The position numbers and the translations under genes are program-made. DNA of 64,000 nt from Nostoc sp. CENA543 (GTDB lineage: Bacteria > Cyanobacteriota > Cyanobacteriia > Cyanobacteriales > Nostocaceae), in the NCBI RefSeq assembly GCF_002896875.1, contig NZ_CP023278.1, positions 186,001 through 250,000 of the forward strand, read 5' to 3'. Under the pieces are notes generated by a model that saw only the letters and a list, made by a program, of their open reading frames with translations, did no database searches and was not told where the DNA came from. Shown here piece by piece: positions 37,701 through 45,667 of this stretch; positions within the stretch are counted from its first letter, which is position 1, and each line of letters starts with the position of its first letter.

Positions 37701-39593
37701 TTATCACCAACAGAAAATGCTTTTTTACACAGTTTTATCCAACCAATACCCCGCTTAGAAACCCGTACAGTTATCCATGATTTTAGCGACCAAGTAAGAG
37801 TTTTACCAGACAAAACAGCAATTATTTATCCTGGTGGTGAATTTAGCTATCTTGAATTAGATACACTTACTAACTTTTGGGCGAATATCTTTAAAGATTT
37901 AGGTATTCATAAAGATAGTATTTGTGGCGTAATGTTTGAAGGAGATTACCGTCAAGTATTAGCCATGTTAGCGGTCTTTAAGACTGGGGGAATTTATTTA
38001 CCTCTGCGTTTAGATGAGCCAGAAGAACGCACTTTACGCATGATGGTCAAAACATCCCCTACTCTGATGGTAGTCGATGCCGAGAATTTAGATATTGTCA
38101 AACCCCGACTAGCAGTATTACCAAAACCACCTCAAATATTGGTATTGACTGCCCATAAAATTCAGCAATACTATCAATGGGATGGTACAAATTATCAATG
38201 CTTGCCTGTAGTAGCAAGTCGTGATGAAAAAACTTTAATTATGCCTGATGCAGATGATTCTAACTATATTATGTTTACATCTGGGTCAACAGGTGAACCC
38301 AAAGCCATACTTGGTAGTCATGGCAGTTTGCGTCACTTCCTCAATTGGGAAAAATTAGAATTTGGGATTAATCAAAACTGGCGTTGTCTGCAAATTGCAA
38401 AAATTAATTTTGATGCTTATCTGAGAGAAACTCTTGTCACTTTATGTTCTGGAGGCACTCTTTATATTCCTGATAGCACAGACCGCGAAGATTTAGAAAA
38501 GTTATTACTGCGCGTAGGAGAATGGCAGATTAACTTACTGCACACTGTACCTTCGGTGATGCGCCTATTTTTAAAGGCTGGTCAAAATTTAGCTAATGCT
38601 GATCAATTACTCCAGAACTTACAAGTTTTGGTGTTAGGAGGAGAACCTTTATTTGTCAAAGAACTATGTGAATGGCATCAAGTTTTTGGTTCTCAAACCG
38701 AATTTGTGAATATTTATGGTGCCAGTGAAACCACTTTTGTCAAACATTTTCATCGGATTCCTGACCCCAATAAAATTACTTACGCCAGAGTTCCTGGAGG
38801 TAAAACATTGCCAGAAGCGGCGTTTGCAGTCATTGATGCCACTCGTCCTTGTGCTGTAGGAGAAGTAGGAGAAATTTTTGTCAAATCACCTTATTTAACA
38901 AAAGGCTATTACCAAGACCCAAGTTTAACCAATTCCGTTTTTGTACCCAATCCTTTGAATCATGGCACTGATATAGTTTATCGTACAGGAGACTTGGGAA
39001 GACTGCTACCAGATTTAACGGTGGAAGTGATAGGACGCAGCGATAACCAAGTGAAGTTGAATGGAGTACGGATTGAGTTAGGAGAAATTGAAGATGCACT
39101 AGCTGCTATTGATGGTGTAGAAAAAGCATTGGTAATTGCTGAGAAACAAGAAGAATTAGTGAGAGTAATTGCATATTATCAAGCAAATAATTCTATAAAT
39201 CAGCAACATATTAGCAGCCAATTAAAACAAGTTTTACCGATTTATATGCTGCCAACTCATTTGATGCAGTTGGCAGATTTTCCATTATTACCCAATGGTA
39301 AAGTCAATCGTTCAGCACTACCAAAACCAGAAATAAATATTACTCAGACAAGTAATAAAATCACTAGATTTAATCAACAAGAAGCTGTATTAGCCTCGAT
39401 TTGGAGTGAATTATTAGATGTAGAGGTAAGTGATTCTAATCAGTCATTCTTTGAACTAGGGGGAAATAGTTTAAAGGCAATGCGTTTAGTATCACAGATC
39501 CGTAATCAATTCGGAGTTGCACTGCGATTGCGGGAAATTTTTACTCAAAATACTTTAAAGGCGCAAGCTGATTTGATTCAATCACGACAATAA
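31722..39593 (+). CDS. ndaA: Two-module NRPS with N-methyltransferase, NdaA type
   Basis: Adds N-methyl-dehydrobutyrine (from Thr) and methyl-aspartate in the nodularin scheme. I place the start at ATG 31722 because GGAG precedes it at a good distance; an ATG at 31710 would add four residues. Domains, numbered from 31710: C-terminal lobe of a C domain without HHxxxDG (25-235); A1 (YTSGSTG near 403) interrupted by an N-methyltransferase (EIGSGTG near 786, about 715-1130); PCP (GGDSI near 1225); full C (HHAILDG near 1429); a second partial C (about 1755-2010); A2 (FTSGSTG near 2190); PCP (GGNSL near 2587). A1 code DFWNIGMVHK is threonine. A2 code DARHVGIFVK is the code I associate with methyl-Asp in McyB. 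There is no epimerase. The size is close to what I recall for Nodularia NdaA. Confidence 0.9.
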   Translation: MAVTEANLVAIDYQIRQLREIQPVTPLFNHLKQNQIEHQDKIIDNIPLNLRDKISKLTSNSPINKLALYLSTIQVLLFKYTAQEEFVIATGALNLNKSDSLIFSRFFRQEIISFKDLLKITRSNLQEGYSHQTYDVDVLVETFIARGGNPAAIFDIALTQEGLCSRSSLLNNFQLVFEIDAQDTSVSVTFPKDAFSKDFLQRMLGHFRQILETVTANPDSELSEIEILTPEEHYQLLRKWNNTEIQYPQDKCIHQLFEEQVERSPNAVAVIFENQQLTYQQLNERANQLAHYLQTKGVKPEVLVGLYLERSLEMVVGLLAILKAGGAYVPLDPSYPAERITYTLQDAAVPVLLTQKSLLPSLAKNQATVVCLDADWEIIAASSQDNVRVNVQPHNLAYVIYTSGSTGKPKGVLINHQNVVRLFAATEDWFHFGASDVVTLFHSIAFDFSVWELWGALLHGGRLVIVPYWVSRDPSAFHTLLRQEQVTVLNQTPSAFRQLIRVEELGGTGESKLNLRLVIFGGEALEPQSLQPWFERYGDQSPQLVNMYGITETTVHVTYRPLTLADVNSSQSLIGVPIPDLQLYILDEQLKPLPIGIKGEMYIGGAGLARGYLNRPELTAERFINNPFSDEPDAKLYKTGDLGRYLENGDIEYLDRIDNQVKIRGFRIELGEIEAALVKHPEVREAVVIARTDQPGDKRLVAYLVATHSPSHQASEKQSHSEQISQWQQVFNDTYRQNAPTQDSTFNIIGWNDSYTGLPIPQAQMSQWLDSTVERILAWQPKRVLEIGSGTGMLLFRIAPQCSRYCGTDLSENAIRYVETEMHKGGSNWSQVELINKPAHDFEGFEAKSFDAVILNSVVQYFPSIDYLVGVLEGAVKMVAPGGFIFVGDVRSLPLLEAFHTDIMLYQASEELATEDWWQLVQKNLQEDQELIIDPAFFNDLVQHLPQISQVQIQLKRGRDRNELTRFRYDVILRIGDEISPSIEPQCLDWQQDQLTLPTVRQLLLETQPEMLRVNSVPNARVWKQVKLLELLAKDEKPATVGGLLQNLEAFTQQEGIEPEDFWSLSHDLPYNIAISWSDTGKNACYDVVFSRRSLGLRHGILPLSGETPQLKPWSQYANNPLQSKLTRQLVPQLRSFLKKSLPDYMVPSAFVTLEALPLTANGKVDRRALPAPHTARADLEKAFVAPRTLEEQVLADIWAEILSLERVGIHDNFFALGGDSIRSIQVLALAKERGLHFSVQQMFLHQTIYELTQNLATAETSNKITEKVKPFALICEQDRLKLPENVEDAYPLGRLQMGMLFHSEYSPSSSVYQNINSFHLGVTFDAAKWRMAAQELVANHSVLRTCFDMSNFSQPLQLVRRTVRVPLVVEDLRHLSATEQERILDAWFAAERQQNFNLDSPPLLRFHIHRRTDETFQLTIIEHHAILDGWSVGLLFTELLQRYLSLLGEEITPPDSPPAITFRDFIALEQKALNSQECRQYWLERLNGITITKLPRWSPSYYSSDSEKLSTLGTHEVSLSLTVSRDLKQVANKAGVTLKSVLLAAHMKVLSVLFNQSDVLTGMVSNGRPEEGDGEKILGLFLNTLPLRLQLLGGSWIDLMRETFKAERESLPYRRYPLADLQWHLGGQPLFETSFNFTHFHVYQSILGLPNLQVLDSKFLGKTNFTLGVHFTLDIFSSQINLTLKYNASELCQEQVIAIGDYYTSTLEAIAADPSQHYESWNLHLLEPDKTAISHAQKSQFSLQKIEIKQHLDYWRQQLDDGRLPRVHLPIDFPRPSVKTFNVSRLNWIFKPEIASKLQDICQQAESTLFMGLVAAVKVLLCRYSGQHDISIGTEITTHNDSQVIKSLNTLVLRDQIEPTQGYQNLLAQVRQTVTEAFEHADYPFDILVEELAISQEINRTPLFDVLVLLQNFGQAVFTEELHIKSLDSLTSTSKFDLSFVFSEHDEQLRLDLIYNTDLFQAERMQKCLNHFDNLLTEMLDHPSQPLCEFSILSPTENAFLHSFIQPIPRLETRTVIHDFSDQVRVLPDKTAIIYPGGEFSYLELDTLTNFWANIFKDLGIHKDSICGVMFEGDYRQVLAMLAVFKTGGIYLPLRLDEPEERTLRMMVKTSPTLMVVDAENLDIVKPRLAVLPKPPQILVLTAHKIQQYYQWDGTNYQCLPVVASRDEKTLIMPDADDSNYIMFTSGSTGEPKAILGSHGSLRHFLNWEKLEFGINQNWRCLQIAKINFDAYLRETLVTLCSGGTLYIPDSTDREDLEKLLLRVGEWQINLLHTVPSVMRLFLKAGQNLANADQLLQNLQVLVLGGEPLFVKELCEWHQVFGSQTEFVNIYGASETTFVKHFHRIPDPNKITYARVPGGKTLPEAAFAVIDATRPCAVGEVGEIFVKSPYLTKGYYQDPSLTNSVFVPNPLNHGTDIVYRTGDLGRLLPDLTVEVIGRSDNQVKLNGVRIELGEIEDALAAIDGVEKALVIAEKQEELVRVIAYYQANNSINQQHISSQLKQVLPIYMLPTHLMQLADFPLLPNGKVNRSALPKPEINITQTSNKITRFNQQEAVLASIWSELLDVEVSDSNQSFFELGGNSLKAMRLVSQIRNQFGVALRLREIFTQNTLKAQADLIQSRQ

Positions 39594-39596
39594 ACA

Positions 39597-42500
39597 ATGA
39601 TCATGATAAAGTCACTATCGAATCAACAATATTATGAAGTATCCCACGCTCAAAGGCGGATGTGGATTCTGCACCATATAAGCGAATATTCCAGTGCTTA
39701 CAATATTAGACTAGGAATGAGAATCAGTGGCAAATTAGATATCGCCGCATTGACAGCAGCTTTTCAACAACTTGTGAATCGCCATGAAATTTTGCGTACT
39801 ACTTTTACAAATGTTGCAGGCAAAATTCAGCAAGTTGTACATGAAGAGATACCTAATGAAAAATTAATATCTTTTCAAGATTTAAGAGAAGAAAAGAATG
39901 CTGAGACAATAGCCGATCGCTTGATTCAAGAGTCAGCAAACTCGCGATTTGATTTAGAGCAATTACCTTTGATGCGAGTTTTATTAGTACAGATTAAGCC
40001 AGAGGAATTTTTATTTGGATTGACCCTGCACCATATTATTGGAGATGCGCGATCGCTCGATATTCTTTTCCACGAGTTCGTTACTTTATACTCTGCTTAC
40101 ACACAGCAAAAAACTGCCGCCTTACCCCCACTACCATTGCAATATAAGGATTATGCTGTATGGCAAAATCAGTGGTTAGCAACTGAGGAGGCCAAAGAAC
40201 AGCATCATTATTGGTGCGATCGCTTTGCAGGAGAACCACCTATATTTAACTTACCTACCGACTTTCCTCGACCACAATTTAAATCTTCTCAAGCTGGTAC
40301 ATATACTTATAATTTTAGTCAGAGTCTCAGCGAAAAGCTACGCTCTTTTGCGGCTGGGAATCACACAACTTTATTTATTATTCTCTTAACTTTATTTAAA
40401 ATATTACTCTATCGATACACCGGACAGCGTGATTTAGTCATTGGTATCCCTATTTCTGGACGTAATCATCCAAACCTAGAAAATCAAATTGGCTTTTATG
40501 TTAATACCTTAGCTTTAAGAACTTTACTCCCAGAAACGGGAACTTTTCAACAAGCATTGGCAGAAGTAACAAATACTTGTCTTGATGCTTATGAGTATAA
40601 TAATTATCCTTTTGACCAATTAGTATCTGCCCTCGATTTAGAACGAGATTTATCAAGAAATCCATTATTTGATGTGATGTTTTCACTGCTAAATCAAGAT
40701 AGTAAAGCAGTGATGAAAATTCCGGGAATTGAACATCAAGCTTACCCACTAACACCACGAACGGCTCAATTTGATTTGAGTTGGAGTTTTTTTGAAAATG
40801 CCAACGACTTAAGATTGGTTATAGAATACGAACCGGATCTATTTCGAGCAGAAACGATCGCTAGAATGAGCGGTCACTTTTTAGAAATTATTCAGGCAGT
40901 AGTCGAAAATCCTCATTGCCAATTTTCACAAATCAATTTACTAACTCCTGAAGAACGGCATCAGTTACTAAAAGAATGGAATCAAACCGCAGTTGCATAT
41001 CCTTTAGAAAAATGTATCCATGAGTTATTTGAAGAGCAAGTAGAACGCAATCCCAATGCAATCGCGCTCATATTTGAAGGTCAAAAATTGACCTATCAAC
41101 AATTAAATGAAAAAGCCAATCAATTAGCTCACTATTTACGAACAAAAGGCGTTAAACCAGAAGTATTGGTGGGCATTTTTGTGGAGCGTTCCATAGAGAT
41201 GGTGATCGGACTATTGGGAATATTAAAGGCAGGGGGAGCTTATTTGCCTTTAGACCCTAGTTATCCGAGCGATCGCTTAACTTATATGCTCACGGATGCA
41301 GCCTTGTCTGTCTTGCTGACTCAGCAGTCTCTATTGGACTCTTTGGAAGCAAATTCAGCCGAGGTGGTGTGTTTAGATCGTGATTGGCACATAATTGCCA
41401 ACCATAGCCAGCATAACCCCGTCAAATTGGCAAATTCAGAAAATTTGGCTTATGTGATTTATACCTCTGGCTCTACAGGTAAGCCCAAGGGAGTGATGAA
41501 CATCCATAAAGCTATTTGCAATAACTTATTGCGAACGCTAGATGCTTACCCTCTGACAATAGGCGATTGCATCCTGCAAATAACTCCTTTAAGCTTTGAC
41601 GCTTCAGTATGGGAGATATTCTGGTCTTTAACATCTGGCACAACTTTAGTAGTGGCTAAACCTGAAGGTCATAAAGATATAGCTTATTTGATGAATTTGA
41701 TTGCTGAACAAAAAATCACTCAAGTATCTTTTGTTCCTTCAATGTTGCGAATTTTTCTGCAACAACCAAACTTAGAAAGTTGTCGTTGTTTAAAGCGAGT
41801 CTTTAGTGGTGCAGAAACACTCTCTTATGAATTGACTCAACGCTTTTTTGAAAATTTCAATTGTGAATTGCATAATCTTTACGGCCCAACGGAAACAGCA
41901 GTTGATGCCACTTGTTGGCAATGTCAGCCACATTCTCACAGTCGAATAATTCCTATTGGTCGCCCGATAGCTAATACTCAAACTTATATCCTCGATGAAT
42001 ATCTGCAACCAGTCCCCATTGGCGTTGCAGGAGAACTATATATTGGGGGTGTCTCCTTAGCTAGAGGCTATCTCAATCAACCAGAATTAACTCATGAAAA
42101 ATTTATTTCTCATCCCTTTGGTGAAGGGAAATTATATAAAACTGGAGATTTAGCCCGTTATCTCAGTGATGGGAATATTGAATATCTTGGTCGCATCGAT
42201 CATCAAGTTAAACTACGAGGTTTACGGATTGAGTTAGGAGAAATAGAATCAGTTTTAGATACTCATCCCCAAGTAGAACAAACAGTTGTATTTTTGCAAG
42301 GAGATACTTCTGAGAACCAACGTTTAGTAGCTTATGTAGTGGGAAAAAACTCACTATTAAAACCCAGTGAACTGCGTCTTTTCTTACAGCATAAATTGCC
42401 AGCTTATATGATACCTTCAGCTTTTGTGGTCTTGTCAGAATTGCCATTAAATCCTAATGGCAAGATAGACTATCAGAAATTACCTAAGCCTGATGAAACA

Positions 42501-43451
42501 TCGATAGTAGAATCAAATTATTTACCTCCCCGAAACTCTTCAGAAATGATTTTGGCAAACATTTGGCAACAAGTTCTGCAATTATCAAAAGTAGGAGTAA
42601 ATGATAATTTTTTTGATTTAGGTGGTCATTCATTACAAGCGATGAATTTGATGGCATTAATTTATCAAGAATTGGAAATTGAAATCCCATTATCGATGAT
42701 TTATGAAAAGCCTACAGTAGCAGAATTGAGTGAATATATCATCTATGCTAAAGAGATGAATATCCAACCTAAAGAACGTCCTTATGTAGTTTTCAATCAA
42801 GCACGAGAAAAAGCAGTTTTTCTATTTCCCCCTGCCCTTGGTTTTGCCGCAGCTTACGCAAATTTAGCTGATTATTTAACAGATTATGCTATCTATACTT
42901 TCAGATATATTGCTAATGAGGCAACTTTAGAAAAATATGCCGAATTGATAGATAATATAGCACCAAATCAAGACTTAAAGTTAATGGGACATTCAGCAGG
43001 TGGTTTTTTAGCTATGTTGATGGCTCAAAAATTAGAAAGTCGTGGACGTGTAGTTTCTGATGTAATTTTAATAGATACTTATCGCGGCGGGCGTGAAGCT
43101 ATAAAAGCTGAAATGTCAGAAATTATAGAAGGTGTAGATAGTTTCTTGTTAAATCCCAAACGTCAGGAATTGAGGCGTTACTTTATGGAGAATCAAAAGT
43201 TACGCGATCGCACCTACAATCAAGTCTGGGAATACTTTAATTTTCTCTGGCATTCCGATCTAAAAAATGTCCAAATTCATGGCAATATTCATCTCATCCG
43301 GGCTGAGGGTAACTACGATTATGAAGATGATTGGACACAAGCTACAAAGGGAGAACGCATCAATCATTATGCTTATGGTGTCCATCGGGAGATGATTGAT
43401 CCTCCCTATCTAAATCAAAATGCGACTATTATTAATGCGATTCTTAGTTAG
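39597..43451 (+). CDS. ndaB: Terminal NRPS module with thioesterase, NdaB type
   Basis: A 1284-residue final module that adds the last amino acid, expected to be arginine, and cyclises the peptide. Domains: C (about 10-440, HHIIGDA near 147 where HHxxxDG is usual), A (YTSGSTG near 620), PCP (GGHSL near 1011), thioesterase (GHSAGG near 1132). The A-domain code reads DAWSFGLVDK; its last part resembles codes of McyC-type Arg modules, but I cannot fix the substrate from it alone. The start lies three bases after the ndaA stop, so the two are translationally coupled. The thioesterase ends the assembly line, so with NdaF the system has four amino-acid A domains in all. That fits a pentapeptide rather than a heptapeptide. 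Confidence 0.9.
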   Translation: MIMIKSLSNQQYYEVSHAQRRMWILHHISEYSSAYNIRLGMRISGKLDIAALTAAFQQLVNRHEILRTTFTNVAGKIQQVVHEEIPNEKLISFQDLREEKNAETIADRLIQESANSRFDLEQLPLMRVLLVQIKPEEFLFGLTLHHIIGDARSLDILFHEFVTLYSAYTQQKTAALPPLPLQYKDYAVWQNQWLATEEAKEQHHYWCDRFAGEPPIFNLPTDFPRPQFKSSQAGTYTYNFSQSLSEKLRSFAAGNHTTLFIILLTLFKILLYRYTGQRDLVIGIPISGRNHPNLENQIGFYVNTLALRTLLPETGTFQQALAEVTNTCLDAYEYNNYPFDQLVSALDLERDLSRNPLFDVMFSLLNQDSKAVMKIPGIEHQAYPLTPRTAQFDLSWSFFENANDLRLVIEYEPDLFRAETIARMSGHFLEIIQAVVENPHCQFSQINLLTPEERHQLLKEWNQTAVAYPLEKCIHELFEEQVERNPNAIALIFEGQKLTYQQLNEKANQLAHYLRTKGVKPEVLVGIFVERSIEMVIGLLGILKAGGAYLPLDPSYPSDRLTYMLTDAALSVLLTQQSLLDSLEANSAEVVCLDRDWHIIANHSQHNPVKLANSENLAYVIYTSGSTGKPKGVMNIHKAICNNLLRTLDAYPLTIGDCILQITPLSFDASVWEIFWSLTSGTTLVVAKPEGHKDIAYLMNLIAEQKITQVSFVPSMLRIFLQQPNLESCRCLKRVFSGAETLSYELTQRFFENFNCELHNLYGPTETAVDATCWQCQPHSHSRIIPIGRPIANTQTYILDEYLQPVPIGVAGELYIGGVSLARGYLNQPELTHEKFISHPFGEGKLYKTGDLARYLSDGNIEYLGRIDHQVKLRGLRIELGEIESVLDTHPQVEQTVVFLQGDTSENQRLVAYVVGKNSLLKPSELRLFLQHKLPAYMIPSAFVVLSELPLNPNGKIDYQKLPKPDETSIVESNYLPPRNSSEMILANIWQQVLQLSKVGVNDNFFDLGGHSLQAMNLMALIYQELEIEIPLSMIYEKPTVAELSEYIIYAKEMNIQPKERPYVVFNQAREKAVFLFPPALGFAAAYANLADYLTDYAIYTFRYIANEATLEKYAELIDNIAPNQDLKLMGHSAGGFLAMLMAQKLESRGRVVSDVILIDTYRGGREAIKAEMSEIIEGVDSFLLNPKRQELRRYFMENQKLRDRTYNQVWEYFNFLWHSDLKNVQIHGNIHLIRAEGNYDYEDDWTQATKGERINHYAYGVHREMIDPPYLNQNATIINAILS

Positions 43452-43520
43452 AATTTAAGACAAAAATAATTAACCGCAGATAGATGCAGATGAGTTTGTA
43501 ATTCAGCAGACTCAGAAATA

Positions 43521-43949
43521 CTAGTCAAACAGGACTAATGCTTTGGCAAAAATTTCCTCATCGGCTCTAGTTTCTAGAATTGATTTAACTAACTGGATAA
43601 AATCCCAATCTATTTGCATATCATTATCAATAGTTTTGCTAGCTGCGTAGAAACTAGCATCATTAATACTTAACTCGTTGGTAGTTCCTGTTTGTAATTT
43701 ATCTTTCCTCCGATCCCATGAAAGTGATTTACCACGCAAAGTAAATTCAAACCATAATATTTCATTATTTTGCAATTCAAATAAGACATCAAAATAAGGT
43801 TCTTCTCCTTGAAACCAAATTTTTAGTTTACCTTCATTTAATTTCTGTTTTAATACTTTTTGTTCAATTTGGCGCAATGATGCTCCTAAAGAGATAATTT
43901 CACTCTGGCTGAGGGTAATTTTTTGATTAAACATTGATAATATTGTCAT
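43521..43949 (-). CDS. Unknown small protein
   Basis: 142 residues, no family recognised. It is soluble, with no signal peptide or membrane segment, and mixes charged helices with a central beta-rich part (FDVLFELQNNEILWFEFTLR). The start may be the first Met or MFNQ five residues later. It converges with ndaB, its stop lying 69 bases from the ndaB stop, so it is not part of that operon and probably marks the cluster border. Confidence 0.6.
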   Translation of the reverse strand: MTILSMFNQKITLSQSEIISLGASLRQIEQKVLKQKLNEGKLKIWFQGEEPYFDVLFELQNNEILWFEFTLRGKSLSWDRRKDKLQTGTTNELSINDASFYAASKTIDNDMQIDWDFIQLVKSILETRADEEIFAKALVLFD

Positions 43950-44031
43950 GATTTAAAATCAGTATTTAATGAAATTTAAAATACTCTAAGAGGATATTTA
44001 AAAAGTTTTTAACAATGTATTAAATCAGTAT

Positions 44032-44142
44032 AGATCCCCCTAAATACCCCTTAAAAAGAGAGACTTTGATTTTTGTTCCCAGCTTAAAAAGAGAAACTTT
44101 GATTCTTGTTCCTCCCTTTTTAAGGGGGGCTAGAGGGGATCT
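44032..44142. repeat. MITE-like inverted repeat with internal duplication
   Basis: Ends AGATCCCCCTAAAT... and ...GGCTAGAGGGGATCT form a long imperfect terminal inverted repeat of the kind dispersed in Nostoc genomes. The interior holds a 30-base unit (CTTAAAAAGAGAGACTTTGA onward) twice, at 44050-44079 and 44083-44112, with two differences. It lies between the unknown gene and recF and has no coding capacity. Confidence 0.65.
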
Positions 44143-44228
44143 GAATATACTTAAACTCACAGCCGAAGACTTCTCAAACACTCTCTAAATACCTAATTAA
44201 TTACTAGTTCAATATAAAATAGCTTTGA

Positions 44229-45356
44229 TCAAAGTGTATTTGGTGATAATATTCGTCCTGATTGTACACAAATAACTTGAGATGAATTCAACCATTGGGC
44301 ATCAAAAGAACTTAAGTGAGTTGTTGTAATTAAGGTTTGAAAACGGTCTTGAATAGCATCAAGTAATTGATTTTGCCGGGAAGGATCTAGTTCAGCTAGA
44401 ACATCATCCAGCAAAAGTAATGGTGGTTCTTTAATAACTTCTTCAATTAGTTGCAATTCTGCTAATTTGAGGGCTAATACTAAGGTGCGCTGCTGACCCT
44501 GAGAACCGTATTGACGCGCTGGAGTTTGGTTAATAGTTAATTCTACTTCGTCCCGATGGGGGCCGACAAGGGTGGTATTGCGGTTGAGTTCGGCAACGGC
44601 ACGCTGTTGTATTTTGGTTAAAAAAGCTTGCTGGACTTGTTCTGGCTGGGTTTGGGTTAAGGGAACATTAGGTGTGTACTGAATCTGCAAAAGCTCAGTG
44701 CTACCACTGATGCTGGCGTGCCAAGCTGCTGCAATTGGTGCTAATCTTTGCAGTGCGCGATCGCGTCTTCTAATCACCTTTGTACCAGTAATAGCTAATT
44801 GTGCATCCCACAAAGCCAGTTCCGATTTTTGGGTGGTGGAGATAGAATCTTGCAACTTTTTTAACAAGGCATTGCGTTGGCGTAACACATGATTATATTG
44901 CTGTAAGATGTGGGCATAAACTGGTTCTAGCTGAACTAATAAAGTATCCAACCAGTTACGCCTTGCTTCCGGACTACCACGGACTAATTCTAAATCTAAG
45001 CTAGAAAACTGCACAGCATTGAGGACACCCAAAAAATCCATTTGTCGCCGCAAAGATTCACCATTTAACGCCACAGTGCGGCGACCGTTGCGACGCAGAG
45101 TTAAACTGAGGTCAATTACGCCAGTTTGTCGTTCTACGACAGCATCAATTTTGGCTACTGGCTCACCTTCTTGCACAATATCGCGATCGCGTGCCATCCG
45201 ATGCGATCGCAATGTCGCCAATAACTCCACAGCTTCCAATAAGTTAGACTTTCCCTGAGCATTATTCCCCACCAAAATTGTTTTAGCAGCAGTAAATTTT
45301 ACTTCTTGCTCTTGGTAGTTGCGAAAATGCCGGAGATTTATGGTTTTTAGGTACAT
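44229..45356 (-). CDS. recF: DNA replication/repair protein RecF
   Basis: A 375-residue SMC-like ATPase that helps load RecA at gapped DNA. Visible motifs: MYLKTINLRHFRNY at the N-terminus, Walker A GNNAQGKSNLLEAV, the ABC-type signature YGSQGQQRT and Walker B PLLLLDDVLAELD, all in the usual order and at usual length. I start at MYLKT; an upstream ATG at 45366-45368 would add MPCP, which is unlike the family. It stands alone between repeats and converges on nothing obvious. The ordinary composition suggests it is native chromosome. Confidence 0.93.
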   Translation of the reverse strand: MYLKTINLRHFRNYQEQEVKFTAAKTILVGNNAQGKSNLLEAVELLATLRSHRMARDRDIVQEGEPVAKIDAVVERQTGVIDLSLTLRRNGRRTVALNGESLRRQMDFLGVLNAVQFSSLDLELVRGSPEARRNWLDTLLVQLEPVYAHILQQYNHVLRQRNALLKKLQDSISTTQKSELALWDAQLAITGTKVIRRRDRALQRLAPIAAAWHASISGSTELLQIQYTPNVPLTQTQPEQVQQAFLTKIQQRAVAELNRNTTLVGPHRDEVELTINQTPARQYGSQGQQRTLVLALKLAELQLIEEVIKEPPLLLLDDVLAELDPSRQNQLLDAIQDRFQTLITTTHLSSFDAQWLNSSQVICVQSGRILSPNTL

Positions 45357-45667
45357 AGGACAAGGCAAAAGTAAAAAGGTGAGCCACTGCGTTGGTGTTA
45401 GCGTAGCGTTAGCGACGTAGGAGCGTCGGCAGTGCGGTCTTGGGGGTTTCCCCCATGAGCAATTGCCGAAAGGATCTCCCGGCTTAAAGCAAGTGGTATT
45501 AGCGCAGCGTTAGCGATGCTAGGAGCGTCACCCACAGGGTAAAAGGCAAAAGAAAAGAGGATTAACTTTTACCTGTTGAGGAAACTAAAATTTAACTATA
45601 TTTAGGGTAAAAGCAATCATTCTTATGTTCTTCTCTTTTTACTTTTTACTTTTTACTTTTACCTTGT
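45357..45667. repeat. Repeat-rich gap between recF and the ATPase
   Basis: No gene. Two copies of a 30-odd-base repeat (TTAGCGTAGCGTTAGCGACG type, 45397-45427; TTAGCGCAGCGTTAGCGATG type, 45498-45529) flank a palindrome at 45428-45467 (GGCAGTGC...AATTGCC, with TGGGGG-TTT-CCCCCA at its centre). A heptamer tract TTTTTAC is repeated three times plus a short copy at 45636-45662, just past the end of the ATPase gene. Confidence 0.7.

Noticed and set aside
1-43451. Lipopeptide (puwainaphycin-like) cluster, suggested by the acyl-AMP-ligase-like start of NdaC and the aminotransferase in NdaF
   Set aside because: The following modules match McyG/McyD/McyJ/McyE in order and size, and the A-domain codes are those of Glu, Thr and methyl-Asp.
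1-43451. Microcystin cluster
   Set aside because: Only three NRPS A domains are present besides that of NdaF's partner set (two in NdaA, one in NdaB), with no epimerase. Microcystin needs more modules.
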